Position numbers and translations under genes: made by a program. This document shows, piece after piece, positions 12,565 through 23,186 of a stretch of 64,000 bases of DNA. The stretch comes from Pachypanchax playfairii (taxonomy: Eukaryota; Chordata; Actinopteri; Cyprinodontiformes; Aplocheilidae), in the NCBI GenBank assembly GCA_006937955.1, contig SSNP01000125.1, positions 898,072-962,071 on the forward strand, given 5' to 3'. The notes beneath the pieces are model-generated. The model was not told the origin of the DNA and did no database searches. It saw only the letters and a program-made list of their open reading frames with translations. Position 1 is the stretch's first letter. The number at the start of each line of letters is the position of its first letter.

Positions 12565-13102
12565 TGTCAGGTCTTGGGGTTTTGGTTATTATGTTCTGTA
12601 CTTCGGGGGTTTTTCAGTAGTTGTTTTCCCTTTTGTTCTGATTCAGTTTCTTAGGTCATGTTATGCTTTTATTTTCCTTAGTCATCTAGTTTCCTGTGTT
12701 GCTTTTATTTTGGTGATGTCTGTACTTCCTGTTCTCCTCATGTGTCTTTCAGTATCTTGCCAGCTCAGCTTCTCTTCAGTCTAGTGTTTTTCCGTTCAGG
12801 TGTGTCTTGTTGATTAGCTCCTCTGTTTCATTCTCTCCCAGTGTGTTCTGTGTTTGTAATCAGTTTGGTGTTTGTATTTAAGTAGCAGGATTGTGTGTGT
12901 TCTTTGTGAGTTCGTTTTGTGTTCCCATGAGGCTGCCCCTGGACTTTGCCGTGGTATATTCCGGTTTTCTTTTCCTCCCATCGCCACTCCTCCTGTAAGT
13001 CTGTTGTTTTGCCCTTTATTAAATCAGTTAAACTGCAGATTTTGTTGTTGAGTCTCTCTCCTGCACTTGGGTCCACATCCACAACCGGCAAGAATCATAA
13101 CA
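12565..13102 (+). mobile_element. Solo LTR of an LTR retrotransposon
   Basis: The 538-bp segment begins TGTCAGGTC and ends ATCATAACA (TG...CA). It is flanked by the perfect 5-bp direct repeat CTGTC at 12560-12564 and 13103-13107. A polyadenylation-type ATTAAA lies near its 3' part (about 13017), as expected at an R-U5 boundary. There is no internal coding sequence, consistent with recombination between two LTRs. Family not assigned. Confidence 0.75.
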
Positions 13103-13107
13103 CTGTC

Positions 13108-14280
13108 ATACGCAGTTGAACGTTCTGTTGTTAAATCTCCAAAAGGTTTTTCTACATAAAACCACAAAGTTGTGAGAGAAACAAAACAATATAATATATA
13201 TACATTAAAATGGCAGTTCAGTTGCATAAAATCCTGTTATCTGTGATCCACTTGACCTTTGAACAATGTTTCTACTGTGATGTTCGTTTCAGCTATAAAG
13301 ATCCAAAAAGGGATGAATTTTCAAACTCATCTTCCCAAAATCCCATTGGGGTTTTTGTGGTAGTTCACAGGGTTTTGGTAGCAAGACGTCTTATGGCATA
13401 GATGAAATTAAAACTAAACAAACAAACAAAAGTTTAAGTTTTTCAAAAGCTGCAGGAGCAAATAAGAATTAAAAGTCTAATCCAAATTGATAAAATGGCA
13501 GATGAATACTAAAAAAAATCCTAGATAAGATAAATCAACAAAATATTGGATCCAAAAATGTCAAATAAAATAAATCTAAAGAAAGGAGATAAAAACATTA
13601 CAAAAAAAAAGGGCAAAACTCACAACTGAAAAAAAGACCAAATACAAAATCAGGGCACAAAAAAACCCACAGAAAGGTCACAAGAAAGTGTAAAGTGATG
13701 ATGAAAACTACCAACAGATGTGGAACAGTGCTGTGGGGTGTTTGAACAAGAACACAAAACAGGTGTGGAACTAAACACAGGAAGTGTAGCTGATTCAAAT
13801 GAGCAGGGACACAAAAAAACTAATTCTAACTATAAATATATAATAAGTAAAATGGTCGGCTCTGGATTATCTTTATACCTTAGTGACAAACACACACAAA
13901 GTCACAGTGTGTTTCTTGTCATCTCCCTCAGTGTAGTTTTGACATTTAGAACAATGTTTTATTTGACAGCTTTTGACTCACAAAAACAATGAAGAAAAAA
14001 AACATCTTATGAAGCATGTTGTTTTCTGTCTTCTCAGAATAAGGAAAACGTGTCATTTTCTTTCTGCTATGAGCAGTTTTTCATCACAAACATGACAGGA
14101 ATCATAAACTCCCACAATTTTGGGGGTTTAAAGTTGACATCAAAGTTTCTGGCTCGGTGTATTTTTTCTTTTCATTAATGGTTGTGTTGGTTTGTACACA
14201 AAACCAGAAATTAAAATTTAAGAGCTACTTTAGTTGTTGAAAACTTAATCTGAAATTAAGAGATTTTAAACTTACTAAAA
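13108..14280. other. No gene seen
   Basis: A- and T-rich sequence with poly-A runs and no supported frame. Confidence 0.4.
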
Positions 14281-14285
14281 GTAAA

Positions 14286-16600
14286 TGGTTAGCACTTCTT
14301 TTTACAGTCCCCTAATTACAAAAAAAAATTCTGGTACTTATATGGTAAATCTTGTGTGTTATTGGTAATTACCATGTGTAATAAGTATGTAAATACAGAG
14401 AAAGTACAGCAGAAATTACTCAGCATTTACCTGATACATACAGTATATGGGAAATTATGGCATGTATAGGGTAATTACCACATGTAATAAGGAGGTAAAT
14501 ACAGAGGAAGTACTGTTGCATTTACTAAGTAAAACCTCCACTATTAACCATCAACTCAATTAGGCTGTGACCAGTTTAGATTTGTAATAACTAAAATTAC
14601 AATAATACCTTCCAATAAATGACCTTTTCTGACATTACCTTCAGTAGGATCCTGGTACATCTTAAATACTGGGTATGTTCCTGCTGGAGTTCTTAATATA
14701 TACTTAGTAAGTAAGCTGAAACTGGACTGTAAAAGGAAGTCTGGTTTGTTTCCATGCTGTTACCAGGTTCTGACCATATAACTCATAATATTGTTCCTTT
14801 TTCCATTCGATCAATAGACACTTTTACCATCTTATCTTCTAGAGTGTTGCTAAATAAAACATGACATTTTACTGACAAATGCAGACAAAATAAAAATATT
14901 CTCTTCAATTAACCACTAAAACAATCTCTAACTTATATTTCCTTTTTTCATCATTTAGTAAATACTTCACATGTATTCCTCCATCCCAATTTTCTTTTAG
15001 TTTCTCTTTAGGTTTTTTACTACCTTTTACATATTTAAGACATGTACAGTCCAGTAGGTGGCAGAAATACACCTAAAGGTTAGATGGCACCCACCAAGAA
15101 ACAAGAAGGTGGAGGAGGAAGGTTGAAATGCTGCTGTTTTCCAGAAGAAAACTCATCAGAAGAGTATCAATTTCCATCCATCTTGAATTTAAAATCTAGC
15201 TGAAAGCTGAGAGCAAGGTATACTGTTTCCTGCCGCACTGCGCATGGCAACAGCAGATGTTCTCTCTTCCGGTTTGTTACGTCTTATGTTGCAGCTTTTA
15301 GCCAGCAGCATGCTAGGCGTGGTTTCAACTGTGGGAGCTACTAACGAGCAAAGGAGTTGTGACGAAACAGATACAGGCCGTTCGAATTCGAGTGTTAACA
15401 CCACCTGCGTAGTTTGAGAGATAAAAGCTGAAAGAGAAGTTGTTGACCTGTGTTCACACCCACTATGAAGGACACCCGTGGAGCTAAAATATTCAACAGA
15501 AACCTCAGAAAAACAGTTTTTAATGGAAGGGCCTCTTTAACAAGTTTTGAAGTAAGCTAGCATGCTGATGCTAATACTTGCTTTCCCCTTTTTATGGTGT
15601 ATTTAGCAAAGGCTGAAAATTGGTTATATAAAGTGAATGATTTTATGTTTTGTCTTATGATTTCAGCTCTTACAGTGTTTCTGTGGTTAACTGTGAGTAA
15701 ATGGGTTGGACACATCATAGTGCATCAGTTGGGATCATTAAGTCCGGCTGTAAGTACTACGTAAGTTCTACGTTAACACTGAACTTTGTTTCCAATATCA
15801 TAATACTCACTTGTGTTTCCATCTACTGACTCTGGCCTTTCCCCACCGCAGAACAGCATGAGTTCCGGTTACAAAGATCCTGTGTTCCTGCAGACAGCTC
15901 ACTCTGCACCTACTCAATAAATCTTTTAACTTCAAGAACAGTCTCCGCTCCATCTTCTGTGCACTCGCGAGTGTTTTCCATGCCTGAAACAAGATCATTC
16001 CCTTTTCAACATTGCAGAAGATAAGATGGTAAAAGTGTCCGTTACAATGTATAAAAAATTTCATGGTAAGAACCTGGTAACACCATGGAAACAAACCAGA
16101 CTTCCTTTTGCAGTTTCCGCTTACTTACTAGTAAATATTAAGAACTCCAGCAAGAACATACCCAGTATTTAAGACGTACCAGGATCCTAGAGGAAAACCG
16201 TTCCTGCAGGGGTAGGAGGTTGTTACTGGTAAGTACAAGGTAAATGCTTAAAAGAACTGAAGGACATGTCAGAAAAGGTAATTTATTGGAAGGTATTATT
16301 GTAATTTTAGTTATTACAAATCTAAAATGTTCACAACCTAATTGAGTTGATGGATAATAGTGGAGGTTTTACTTAGTAAATGCAGCAGTACTTCCTCTGT
16401 ATTTACCTCCTAATTACATGTGGTAATTACACCATACATGCCATATATGTATCAGGTAAATGCTGAGTAATTTCTGCTGTACTTTCTCTGTAATTACCTA
16501 CTTATTACACATGGTAATTATCATTAACACACCAAGATTTACCATATAAGTACCACGTAATTTCTTAGTAATTAGGGGACTGTAAAAGGAAGCGTTACCA
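14286..16600. mobile_element. Fold-back DNA element with ~570-bp inverted arms
   Basis: The left end TGGTTAGCACTTC...TTTACAGTCCCCTAATTAC and the right end, in reverse complement, TGGTAACGCTTCC...TTTACAGTCCCCTAATTAC are related. The similarity runs on through about 14286-14850 and 16007-16600. A 5-bp duplication GTAAA flanks it (14281-14285, 16601-16605). No transposase is visible. The middle holds part of the TTAA MITE family (15208-15540). Non-autonomous DNA element; superfamily unknown. Confidence 0.75.
15208..15540. mobile_element. TTAA MITE family, truncated copy C
   Basis: From 'gagagcaaggtatactg' to 'gggcctctttaa' this matches the corresponding part of copies A and B. The other end with TTAAAGAGGCCATTTC is missing, so the copy is truncated or was captured with the fold-back element around it. 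Confidence 0.7.
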
Positions 16601-16623
16601 GTAAAGGTACAGTGCTGTAAAAG

Positions 16624-16626
<3 letters not shown>

Positions 16627-16660
<34 letters not shown>
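16627..16660. repeat. (AC)n microsatellite
   Basis: About 15 AC units immediately right of the fold-back element. Confidence 0.9.
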
Positions 16661-16661
<1 letters not shown>

Positions 16662-17230
16662 AATCTGTTTCCAGAATGTTTTTGTATAAATATTCCTCCA
16701 CAGTTTTTTTCAAATCTTTTTTCCCCAAAATACTGACATTTTTTATTTAATAATAAGTCATATTATATGTTTTTGGTTATTTCCAAGTAGATTTTTTTAA
16801 ATCTACTTTGGCATTTTGCCCACAGACACTCAACATGTTGAGGGCAAAGCTGGTATCAAACCACAAACCCTCTAATAAGACTCTAAAAACCCTAAAAAAG
16901 TAGTATTTCTTCTGTTTTTGATTTTTCTCACGTCTCTAAATGTTTCAGTTCAACAAACACATTTTGATATCAGACAAAGGAATCGAGATGAAACTCAAGA
17001 GGCAGTTTTTAAATTACATTTTAATTTATCCAAACCAACCTGGACATAATGATGCTCAGCAGTTTTAATAGATTCACTGAATTCACACCTAGTTAAAGTT
17101 TTCCTGGTAATGAACACAGTCTTCACCCAACAAGTGTTCAACAAAATACAACTGCAGAATCTACCCACACAACCTCCTGGAAAACAAGTTTTCACCACCT
17201 CATATCATACAAAAACAAAAGTACTGTTTG
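16661..17230. other. No gene seen
   Basis: AT-rich, no supported feature. Confidence 0.4.
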
Positions 17231-17296
17231 TGTGTGTGTGTTGTGTGTGTGTNNNNNNNNNNNNNNNNNNNNNNNNNNNNNNNNNNNNNNNNNNNN
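17231..17296. other. GT repeat running into a 44-N sequence gap
   Basis: A GT run reaches 17252, then N from 17253 to 17296. Sequence resumes with a G run. The gap most likely lies in unresolved microsatellite sequence. A frame that spans the N run is meaningless. Confidence 0.95.
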
Positions 17297-19944
17297 GGGG
17301 GGCTGGGGTCTTTTTTTGTCACAGCAGCTGGGATTTCAACTCTGGTTGTCAAATGAATCCTAGTGCAGCTAAAGAGTCATGCTTAAAGTCTGAAAGGCTT
17401 CACCCCATGGAAAAGGCCACCTGTGCTGTCATGCATACACATGTACACACACACACAGACACAACCACCACAGACACACACACGCGTGTTGTCACTGAAG
17501 GGCAGGTCAATGACAGTGTACTCTCCAAGCTGTCACGCTCATTCTGGAGCCCGCTCAGGACAAAACGGATAATTCCCTCGGGTTCCCACCTCTGTAGATC
17601 GACTTTAACACGGAGCGATGTGCCGTGTAAATGTAGAAACACATGGAGCTGTTCTTAACAGATGAAGGACAGCAGAAAGATTTTGGGTTTGTTTGTTTTT
17701 TTTTCATCTGCATAGAACAATAAAACTTAAAGTCCATTTAGCTACTGTACATCATTTTGTCTCAGTCTGAACTTTGTATGTATTTTATTAGCTAAATCTC
17801 TTCAAATCAAGAAGCATGTGTTATCAGGTTTTAAAGAAAATAATCTAAAACATATTTTGAGAGTGAGAACACAACATTTCTGTTAAAAAATTGGAGGCAT
17901 TCAAATAATAACAGATAAAAGAGAGGTAATTGAAAAATCACTAACTCCACTGTGGGTGCTGACAGAATGATTATACTCTGCTGGTGCGAGTGGTTTGGTC
18001 CATTTTACACCAGAGTTAAAGTGAATCTGACACGATTTCGACAAAATATATATTAAAGCAAAAAAAACTTGTGTGTTTTTGGAATCCTTAATCATACATT
18101 TTAACAAGGAATTACGATATTTCACAATTAAGCGAGTTTCAAATTTACTGCCCCCTGGCCAAGCATGTAATGTCATTGGGTGAACCATGTGACTTTCCTC
18201 CCTCTGTTTACACTGTTTGACATTTGTTTTGTTAAAAAAATTCTCATTTCATTTGCTAGATGTAGTTAATTGGCAATAACCCAAAGTAAAAAGTCTGTAT
18301 ACTGATAATTAAAGCTAAATGTTAGACTTTAAATATTCCTGCATGCAGTGAAGATGAGGCTTGAACCACAGTGAAGTGGAGAAGACACCGCAGGAGACGC
18401 TGTGATGGGGTGTATGAGGACTACAGAGAGGGACAATTTGAGGATGAGCAGTATTTTCATAGACAACAGGAGTGGAACCTTGATGAGGGACCACCATTAG
18501 CTGTCCTCCACTATACACAGAGCGGACAGAAGAAGATTTAACTGAGAAGTAGTGTATGTAAACTCTGCTCAGATAGAACGGGTCATCAAAACAATTTTTC
18601 ACAGGTGGATCATCCAGCTTCTAAACACTAAATGAGCCAAAATTTAGCTAAATTATTAAACCAGTAACTCTAAATGTTGAAAAAAAGTCATTTTGCATAC
18701 ATTTTTGCATACATGAAGCACGATTAGAGTCTGGATGTACTGACAACTTTCAGATGCAATATGTGTAATTTCCGTAACTTTTCAGTCACCTTCTGGTATC
18801 TCACTATCTCTGTACTTTCTGCCATCAACAAAAGACTTTATATATTCATGGTTTTCACCACACTAATGAAGAAATTGGTTTCCTTTTCCCTACAAAAGTT
18901 TGGTGCTGTGCGCCATGTTTAACTCTATTTCCTGTTTACTTCTGCATGTGAGTTTTCGTATGTGGTTTCTAAAGACTAAGATTCGCTGTGAATAGAATAT
19001 GCTCCAAACATAAATTACTGCTCCTTTTGATGGGGATATGCCGATACGCGTTTACATGACCAAATATTTGGGTTAGAAAAGGGTTACCCCAGGTCTCATA
19101 ATCATAACCGGGTTTTTAAAAACATATTCGGGTTTTGGCTGGTGTTTACATGGCCGTGCATAATTGGGCTTGTTATGGCCCTGAGGTGTGTCTGGTACTC
19201 TTCCCGTGTGTGTGTGTGTGTATGAGAGAGAGAGAAGTGAGTGTGAGTGCTTGGATGCATGAATGAGATGTTTTGCAGGTGCTTCAGCTGCAAGTCACTG
19301 CCATACCTGGACCCGCCCCCTACACCTGACCCTGGTGATGACATCCAGGTGGACCAATGATGGGGAAGCTGTGGCCCTTTAAAACTGCTGTCATCCCACT
19401 GCAATGACGGGGAGAGGAGCAACTGGTGTTTTTATTGTTGTGTTCTTCTTTTATTATAGTGGAATCTGTCATGTAGAGTTGGTTGTTGTGATCCCTGATT
19501 ATAGTATGTGGTTTTGAGGACAAGTTGGTTGTTTTGGAATAGCTCAAGCACTGATGTATTTACTTGCCCCGTTACGTATCTGTGATTGTAGTACAGCTAC
19601 TTCTTTTGTTTGGTTTATTGACTGATTGTCTGCCCTGTATTCCTCCTATGATCCCCCATTAAAACTTTGTTAAACTGTGCACGTAAACACAGTCAAACCC
19701 AGTGGGAGTGGGAACAAACTATTAACAAGCAGGCAAAAATGGTTGCTGAAGGCTTTGATGTTTCTGAAGCAACATGTCACTCAACGGCCAACTGAAAGCA
19801 GTGTTTTATTGATGCTAATCATTTGTTATTAATATTTTTATTACTTTTATCACACTGCTCACAAAAATAAACTGTTTATCCTCTTTATTTAGGGAGCAGT
19901 GTATTTGTAGTCATTCATTGTTATCTTCATCTAGAGGCATCACA
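17297..19944. other. No gene seen; unassigned repeat-like sequence
   Basis: No frame with a recognisable domain. A short GT/GA microsatellite lies at about 19207-19240. The segment 18960-19700 has transposon-like features (a gggttttggctggtgtttac word and, near its far end, an inverted tgcacgtaaacac) but no target duplication could be found, so it is not called. Confidence 0.35.
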
Positions 19945-19961
19945 TTATCTCTTCCTTACAG

Positions 19962-20341
19962 CTTCACCAATCAGTGAAAGAAACCCTAGCTGATGAGGAT
20001 CGGACCAGTGATCTAGATGATGAGTCAGCAAAGCCTGAAGACTTCACTGTGGAGGGGTCAACAAGTGTAATTCAAACAAATTCTTTTACAATTTCTGCTA
20101 CAAATGAGGATTTTGATGAAGAGAGTGTCACACCTTCCACCCATACCAAGAAGTGGAAAAAAGCCAATCGGCTGATTTAATAGAACGTCAAAAAATCAAA
20201 ATTTTGCAGCAGATGTCTTTTCTAGCAGGTAGAAGCAGGCCTGTGTCAGATGGTGACGCAACCTTTAGAGCGCAAGTAGCTGAGGATTTGAGGGCCAGTA
20301 AGAACACTGCAATAAAGACAAGAGTTAAGAGAAAAATTATT
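19962..20341 (+). pseudogene. Harbinger-type accessory (MADF/BESS-like) gene, last-exon remnant
   Basis: A likely 3' splice site (cttccttacag) precedes an acidic, Ser/Thr-rich frame and then a basic linker (H-T-K-K). Next comes a segment with I-L-Q-Q-M-S and V-A-E-D-L-R...T-R-V-K-R-K-I-I, resembling the C-terminal helices of the DNA-binding accessory protein of fish Harbinger transposons. The two parts lie in different frames, with the shift near 20150-20160. The end is cut off by the MITE at 20341. A Harbinger-like inverted terminus (tgtcccaatact / gtattgggaca) lies nearby at 20850-20973. Assignment is by pattern only; a host BESS-domain gene remnant is possible. Confidence 0.4.
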
Positions 20342-20590
20342 AAAGATGCCATTTCACACAAATTTCATGACTTTGTAGTTATTTCTTAAAGAGGCCCTTC
20401 CATTAAAAACGTTTTTTCTGAGGTTTCTGTTGAATATTTTAGCTCCACATGTGTTCTTACCTTCATAGTGGGTGTGAAAACAGGTCAACAACTTCTCTTT
20501 CAGTTTTTATCTCTCAAACTATGCAGGTGGCGATAACACCCGAGTCTGAACGGCCGGTACTTGTTTCGTCACAACTCCTTTGTTTGTTAA
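20341..20590. mobile_element. TTAA MITE family, partial copies D
   Basis: 20341-20385 matches one end of the family (gccatttcac...tttgtagttatttc), slightly diverged. Directly adjacent, 20386-20590 starts with TTAAAGAGGCCC and matches the other end for about 205 bp before stopping. Both internal parts are missing. Confidence 0.65.
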
Positions 20591-20845
20591 TTTTCACCTA
20601 TCTGATAAATAATAAAATTAATTAATAACGGTACGGACGTGTGTTTTCGGACATGACTTTAGACATGATACACTAACAGTTTAATCACTTATTCTGTCTT
20701 ATACACCTCCTTTGGTTCCTGCGCTTCATTCTCCTCAAAATAAATGTTTGTTGGAGCTTTAAAATCATTTCTAGTATGAAAATAGCGCAAACAGCAACTG
20801 GTACTGCCATTTTGGTTGTCATAAAGAGAGAACGCTGTGGCACGT

Positions 20846-20975
20846 AGTGCTCACTGTCCCAATACTGCTAATATGTGCGCACTTGTTCACTATGCACTTC
20901 GAGCCCTTATATGCCTTTCTGCTAAGTGCACTTTGTGGAAGACCGTAGGGTGCAGTGCGGGTATTGGGACAGGGC
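20846..20975. mobile_element. Harbinger-like terminal inverted repeat pair / small MITE
   Basis: 'ctgtcccaatact' on the left and 'gtattgggacagg' on the right form a perfect inverted pair of about 13 bp about 125 bp apart. This motif is typical of fish Harbinger-derived MITEs. No coding capacity. Confidence 0.5.
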
Positions 20976-21078
20976 CTGACAGTCACTCTCCCGGCAGCCA
21001 GGCCCTTGAGGCTGGCGCACATTGCTCAGGTCAAGCCAAGGTCACACAGGAGAATACATACATACACGTACATACATA

Positions 21079-21278
21079 CAGTGGGGCAAAAAAGTATTTA
21101 GTCAGCCACCAATTGTGTAAGTTCTCCCACTTAAAAAGATCAGAGAGGCCTGTAATTTTCATCATAGGTATACCTCAACTATGAGAGACAAAATGAGGAA
21201 AAAAAATCCAGAAAATCACATTGTCTGATTTTTAAAGAATTTATTTGCAAATTATGGTGGAAAATAAGTATTTGGTCA
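21079..21278. repeat. Tc1 left terminal inverted repeat (200 bp)
   Basis: Pairs with 22481-22680 in inverted orientation, ending inside at ...tttggtca. One mismatch seen across the arm. Confidence 0.9.
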
Positions 21279-21294
21279 ATAACAAAAGTTAATC

Positions 21295-22317
21295 TCAATA
21301 CTTTGTTATATAGCCTTTGTTGGCAATGACAGAGGTCAAACGTTTTCTGTAAGTCTTCACAAGGTTTTCACACACTGTTGCTGGTATTTTGGCCCATTCC
21401 TCCATGCAGATCTCCTCTAGAGCAGTGATGTTTTGGGGCTGACGCTGGGCAACACAGACTTTCAACTCCCTCCAGAGATTTTCTATGGGGTTGAGATCTG
21501 GAGACTGGCTAGGCCACTCCAGGACCTTGAAATGCTTCTTACGAAGCCACTCCTTCGTTGCCCGGGCGGTGTGTTTGGGATCATTGTCATGCTGAAAGAC
21601 CCAGCCACGTCTCATTTTCAATGCCCTTGCTGATGGAAGGAGGTTTTCACTCAAAATCTTACGATACATGGCCCCATTCATTCTTTCCTTTACACGGATC
21701 AGTCGTCCTGGTCCCCTTGCAGAAAAACAGCCCCAAAGCATGATGTTTCCACCCCCATGCTTTACAGTAGGTATGGTGTTCTTTGGATCCAACTCAGCAT
21801 TCTTTCCCCTCCAAACACGACAAGTTGAGTTTCTACCAAAAAGTTCTATTTTGGTTTCATCTGACCATATGATGTTCTCCCAATCCTCTTCTGGATCATC
21901 CAAATGCTCTCTAGCAAACCGCAGACGGGCCTGGACGTGTCCTGGCTTCAGCAGGGGGACACGTCTGGCACTGCAGGATTTGAGTCCCTGGCGGCGTAGT
22001 GTGTTACTGATGGTAGCCTTTGTTACTTTGGTCCCAGCTCTCTGCAGGTCATTCACTAGGTCCCTCCGTGTGGTTCTGGGATTTTTGCTCACCGTTCTTG
22101 TGATCATTTTGACCCCACGGGGTGAGATCTTGCGTGGAGCACCAGATCGAGGGAGATTATCAGTGATCTTGTATGTCTTCCATTTTCTAATAATTGCTCC
22201 CACAGTTGATTTCTTCACACCAAGCTGCTTACCTATTGCAGATTCAGTCTTCCCAGCCTGGTGAAGGTCTACAATTTTGTTTCTGGTGTCCTTTGACAGC
22301 TCTTTGGTCTTGGCCAT
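21295..22317 (-). CDS. Tc1-like transposase (340 aa), intact
   Basis: A cut-and-paste transposase that binds the element's inverted repeats and inserts at TA dinucleotides. Residues 1-60 form the first helix-turn-helix (K-E-L-S-K-D-T-R...G-K-Q-L-G-V-K-K-S-T-V). A GRPR-like basic linker (R-S-G-A-P-R-K) and a second HTH follow, to about residue 120. The DD34E catalytic core shows W-S-D-E-T-K, then F-Q-H-D-N-D-P-K-H, then P-D-L-N-P-I-E-N-L-W. The length matches the usual Tc1 size of about 340 aa and there is no internal stop. The ATG (ATGGCCAAGACC) sits inside the right arm boundary as usual. Activity cannot be judged from sequence alone. Confidence 0.95.
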   Translation of the reverse strand: MAKTKELSKDTRNKIVDLHQAGKTESAIGKQLGVKKSTVGAIIRKWKTYKITDNLPRSGAPRKISPRGVKMITRTVSKNPRTTRRDLVNDLQRAGTKVTKATISNTLRRQGLKSCSARRVPLLKPGHVQARLRFAREHLDDPEEDWENIIWSDETKIELFGRNSTCRVWRGKNAELDPKNTIPTVKHGGGNIMLWGCFSARGPGRLIRVKERMNGAMYRKILSENLLPSARALKMRRGWVFQHDNDPKHTARATKEWLRKKHFKVLEWPSQSPDLNPIENLWRELKVCVAQRQPQNITALEEICMEEWAKIPATVCENLVKTYRKRLTSVIANKGYITKY

Positions 22318-22480
22318 AGTGGAGTTTGGAGCGTGACTGTTTGAGGTTGTGGACAGGTGTCTTTTATACTGATAACGAGTTCACACAGGTGCCATTAATA
22401 CAGGTAACGAGTGGAGGACCGAGGAGCCTCTTAAAGAAGTTACAGGTCTGTGAAAGCCAGAAATCTTACTTGTTTGTAGG

Positions 22481-22680
22481 TGACCAAATACTTATTTTCC
22501 ACCATAATTTGCAAATAAATTCTTTAAAAATCAGACAATGTGATTTTCTGGATTTTTTTTCCTCATTTTGTCTCTCATAGTTGAGGTATACCTATGATGA
22601 AAATTACAGGCCTCTCTGATCTTTTTAAGTGGCAGAACTTACACAATTGGTGGCTGACTAAATACTTTTTTGCCCCACTG
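22481..22680. repeat. Tc1 right terminal inverted repeat (200 bp)
   Basis: Inverted partner of 21079-21278. Confidence 0.9.
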
Positions 22681-22729
22681 TATACATAAGCACGCATAAA
22701 CCTATGTGTTTGAAAAAAGATGAATAAGA

Positions 22730-22935
22730 CTACATTGGGTCCGAGGAGGTAAAAAAAGGTCCTTACACCCAGTGCCCACTGGGGTGCACTTGGTCTGTGG
22801 GAGAGAACGGGGAGAACATACAAACTCAATGCAGAAAAATCCCAGACAAGTTTCAAATACAGGATTTTCTATCTGTAAGACAATGTTCCAGCCAACTGCA
22901 TCACCGTGCAACCCGTTTATTTTGTTTTTAATTCA
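22730..22935. repeat. Dispersed repeat remnant
   Basis: Contains 'gagagaacggggagaacatacaaac' in slightly diverged form and 'cccagac', typical of the widespread repeat that includes 'catgttctcccc' in fish and other vertebrates. A related piece is at 30060-30180. No coding capacity. Confidence 0.45.
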
Positions 22936-23186
22936 TCATCCTCCTAACTATACTTCTTATGTCTGTTCATGGTCCTGGGGTTAGCAGAGTTTTGCAATTA
23001 GAGTTCTCAGTTAATCCAGCATGAAGTTTTTTTTTTTGATCAGTGGGGAAAAAACCGGAGCTCCCGGAGAAAAAACACCCATCATGCCAAGTGACAACAC
23101 TCTGGAGATCTCTAGGACTACTTCTGGGAGACTTCTTAGATGGTTCTGTAGATGGTGATTGGGTGTTCAAGGGGTCTCATCATTCT

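Larger units (their letters stand above)
21079..22680 (-). mobile_element. Tc1/mariner transposon, apparently complete
   Basis: A 1,602-bp element starting CAGTGGGGCAAAAAAG and ending CTTTTTTGCCCCACTG, with TA on both sides (21077-21078, 22681-22682). The two inverted arms are 200 bp each, and I saw a single mismatch (ctcccact versus ctgccact). The transposase between them is uninterrupted. Long near-identical arms plus an open frame suggest recent insertion. It sits in CATACA-rich DNA that supplied the TA target. Confidence 0.95.

Noticed and set aside
17110..17658. A 182-codon frame on the plus strand
   Set aside because: It crosses a 44-N gap in a GT repeat; the gap length and frame are unknown.
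19160..19675. Possible second solo LTR (TG...CA with ATTAAAA near the end)
   Set aside because: No matching 5-bp duplication was found at any candidate boundary.
21668..22264. 198-codon plus-strand frame inside the Tc1 element
   Set aside because: Antisense shadow of the transposase.
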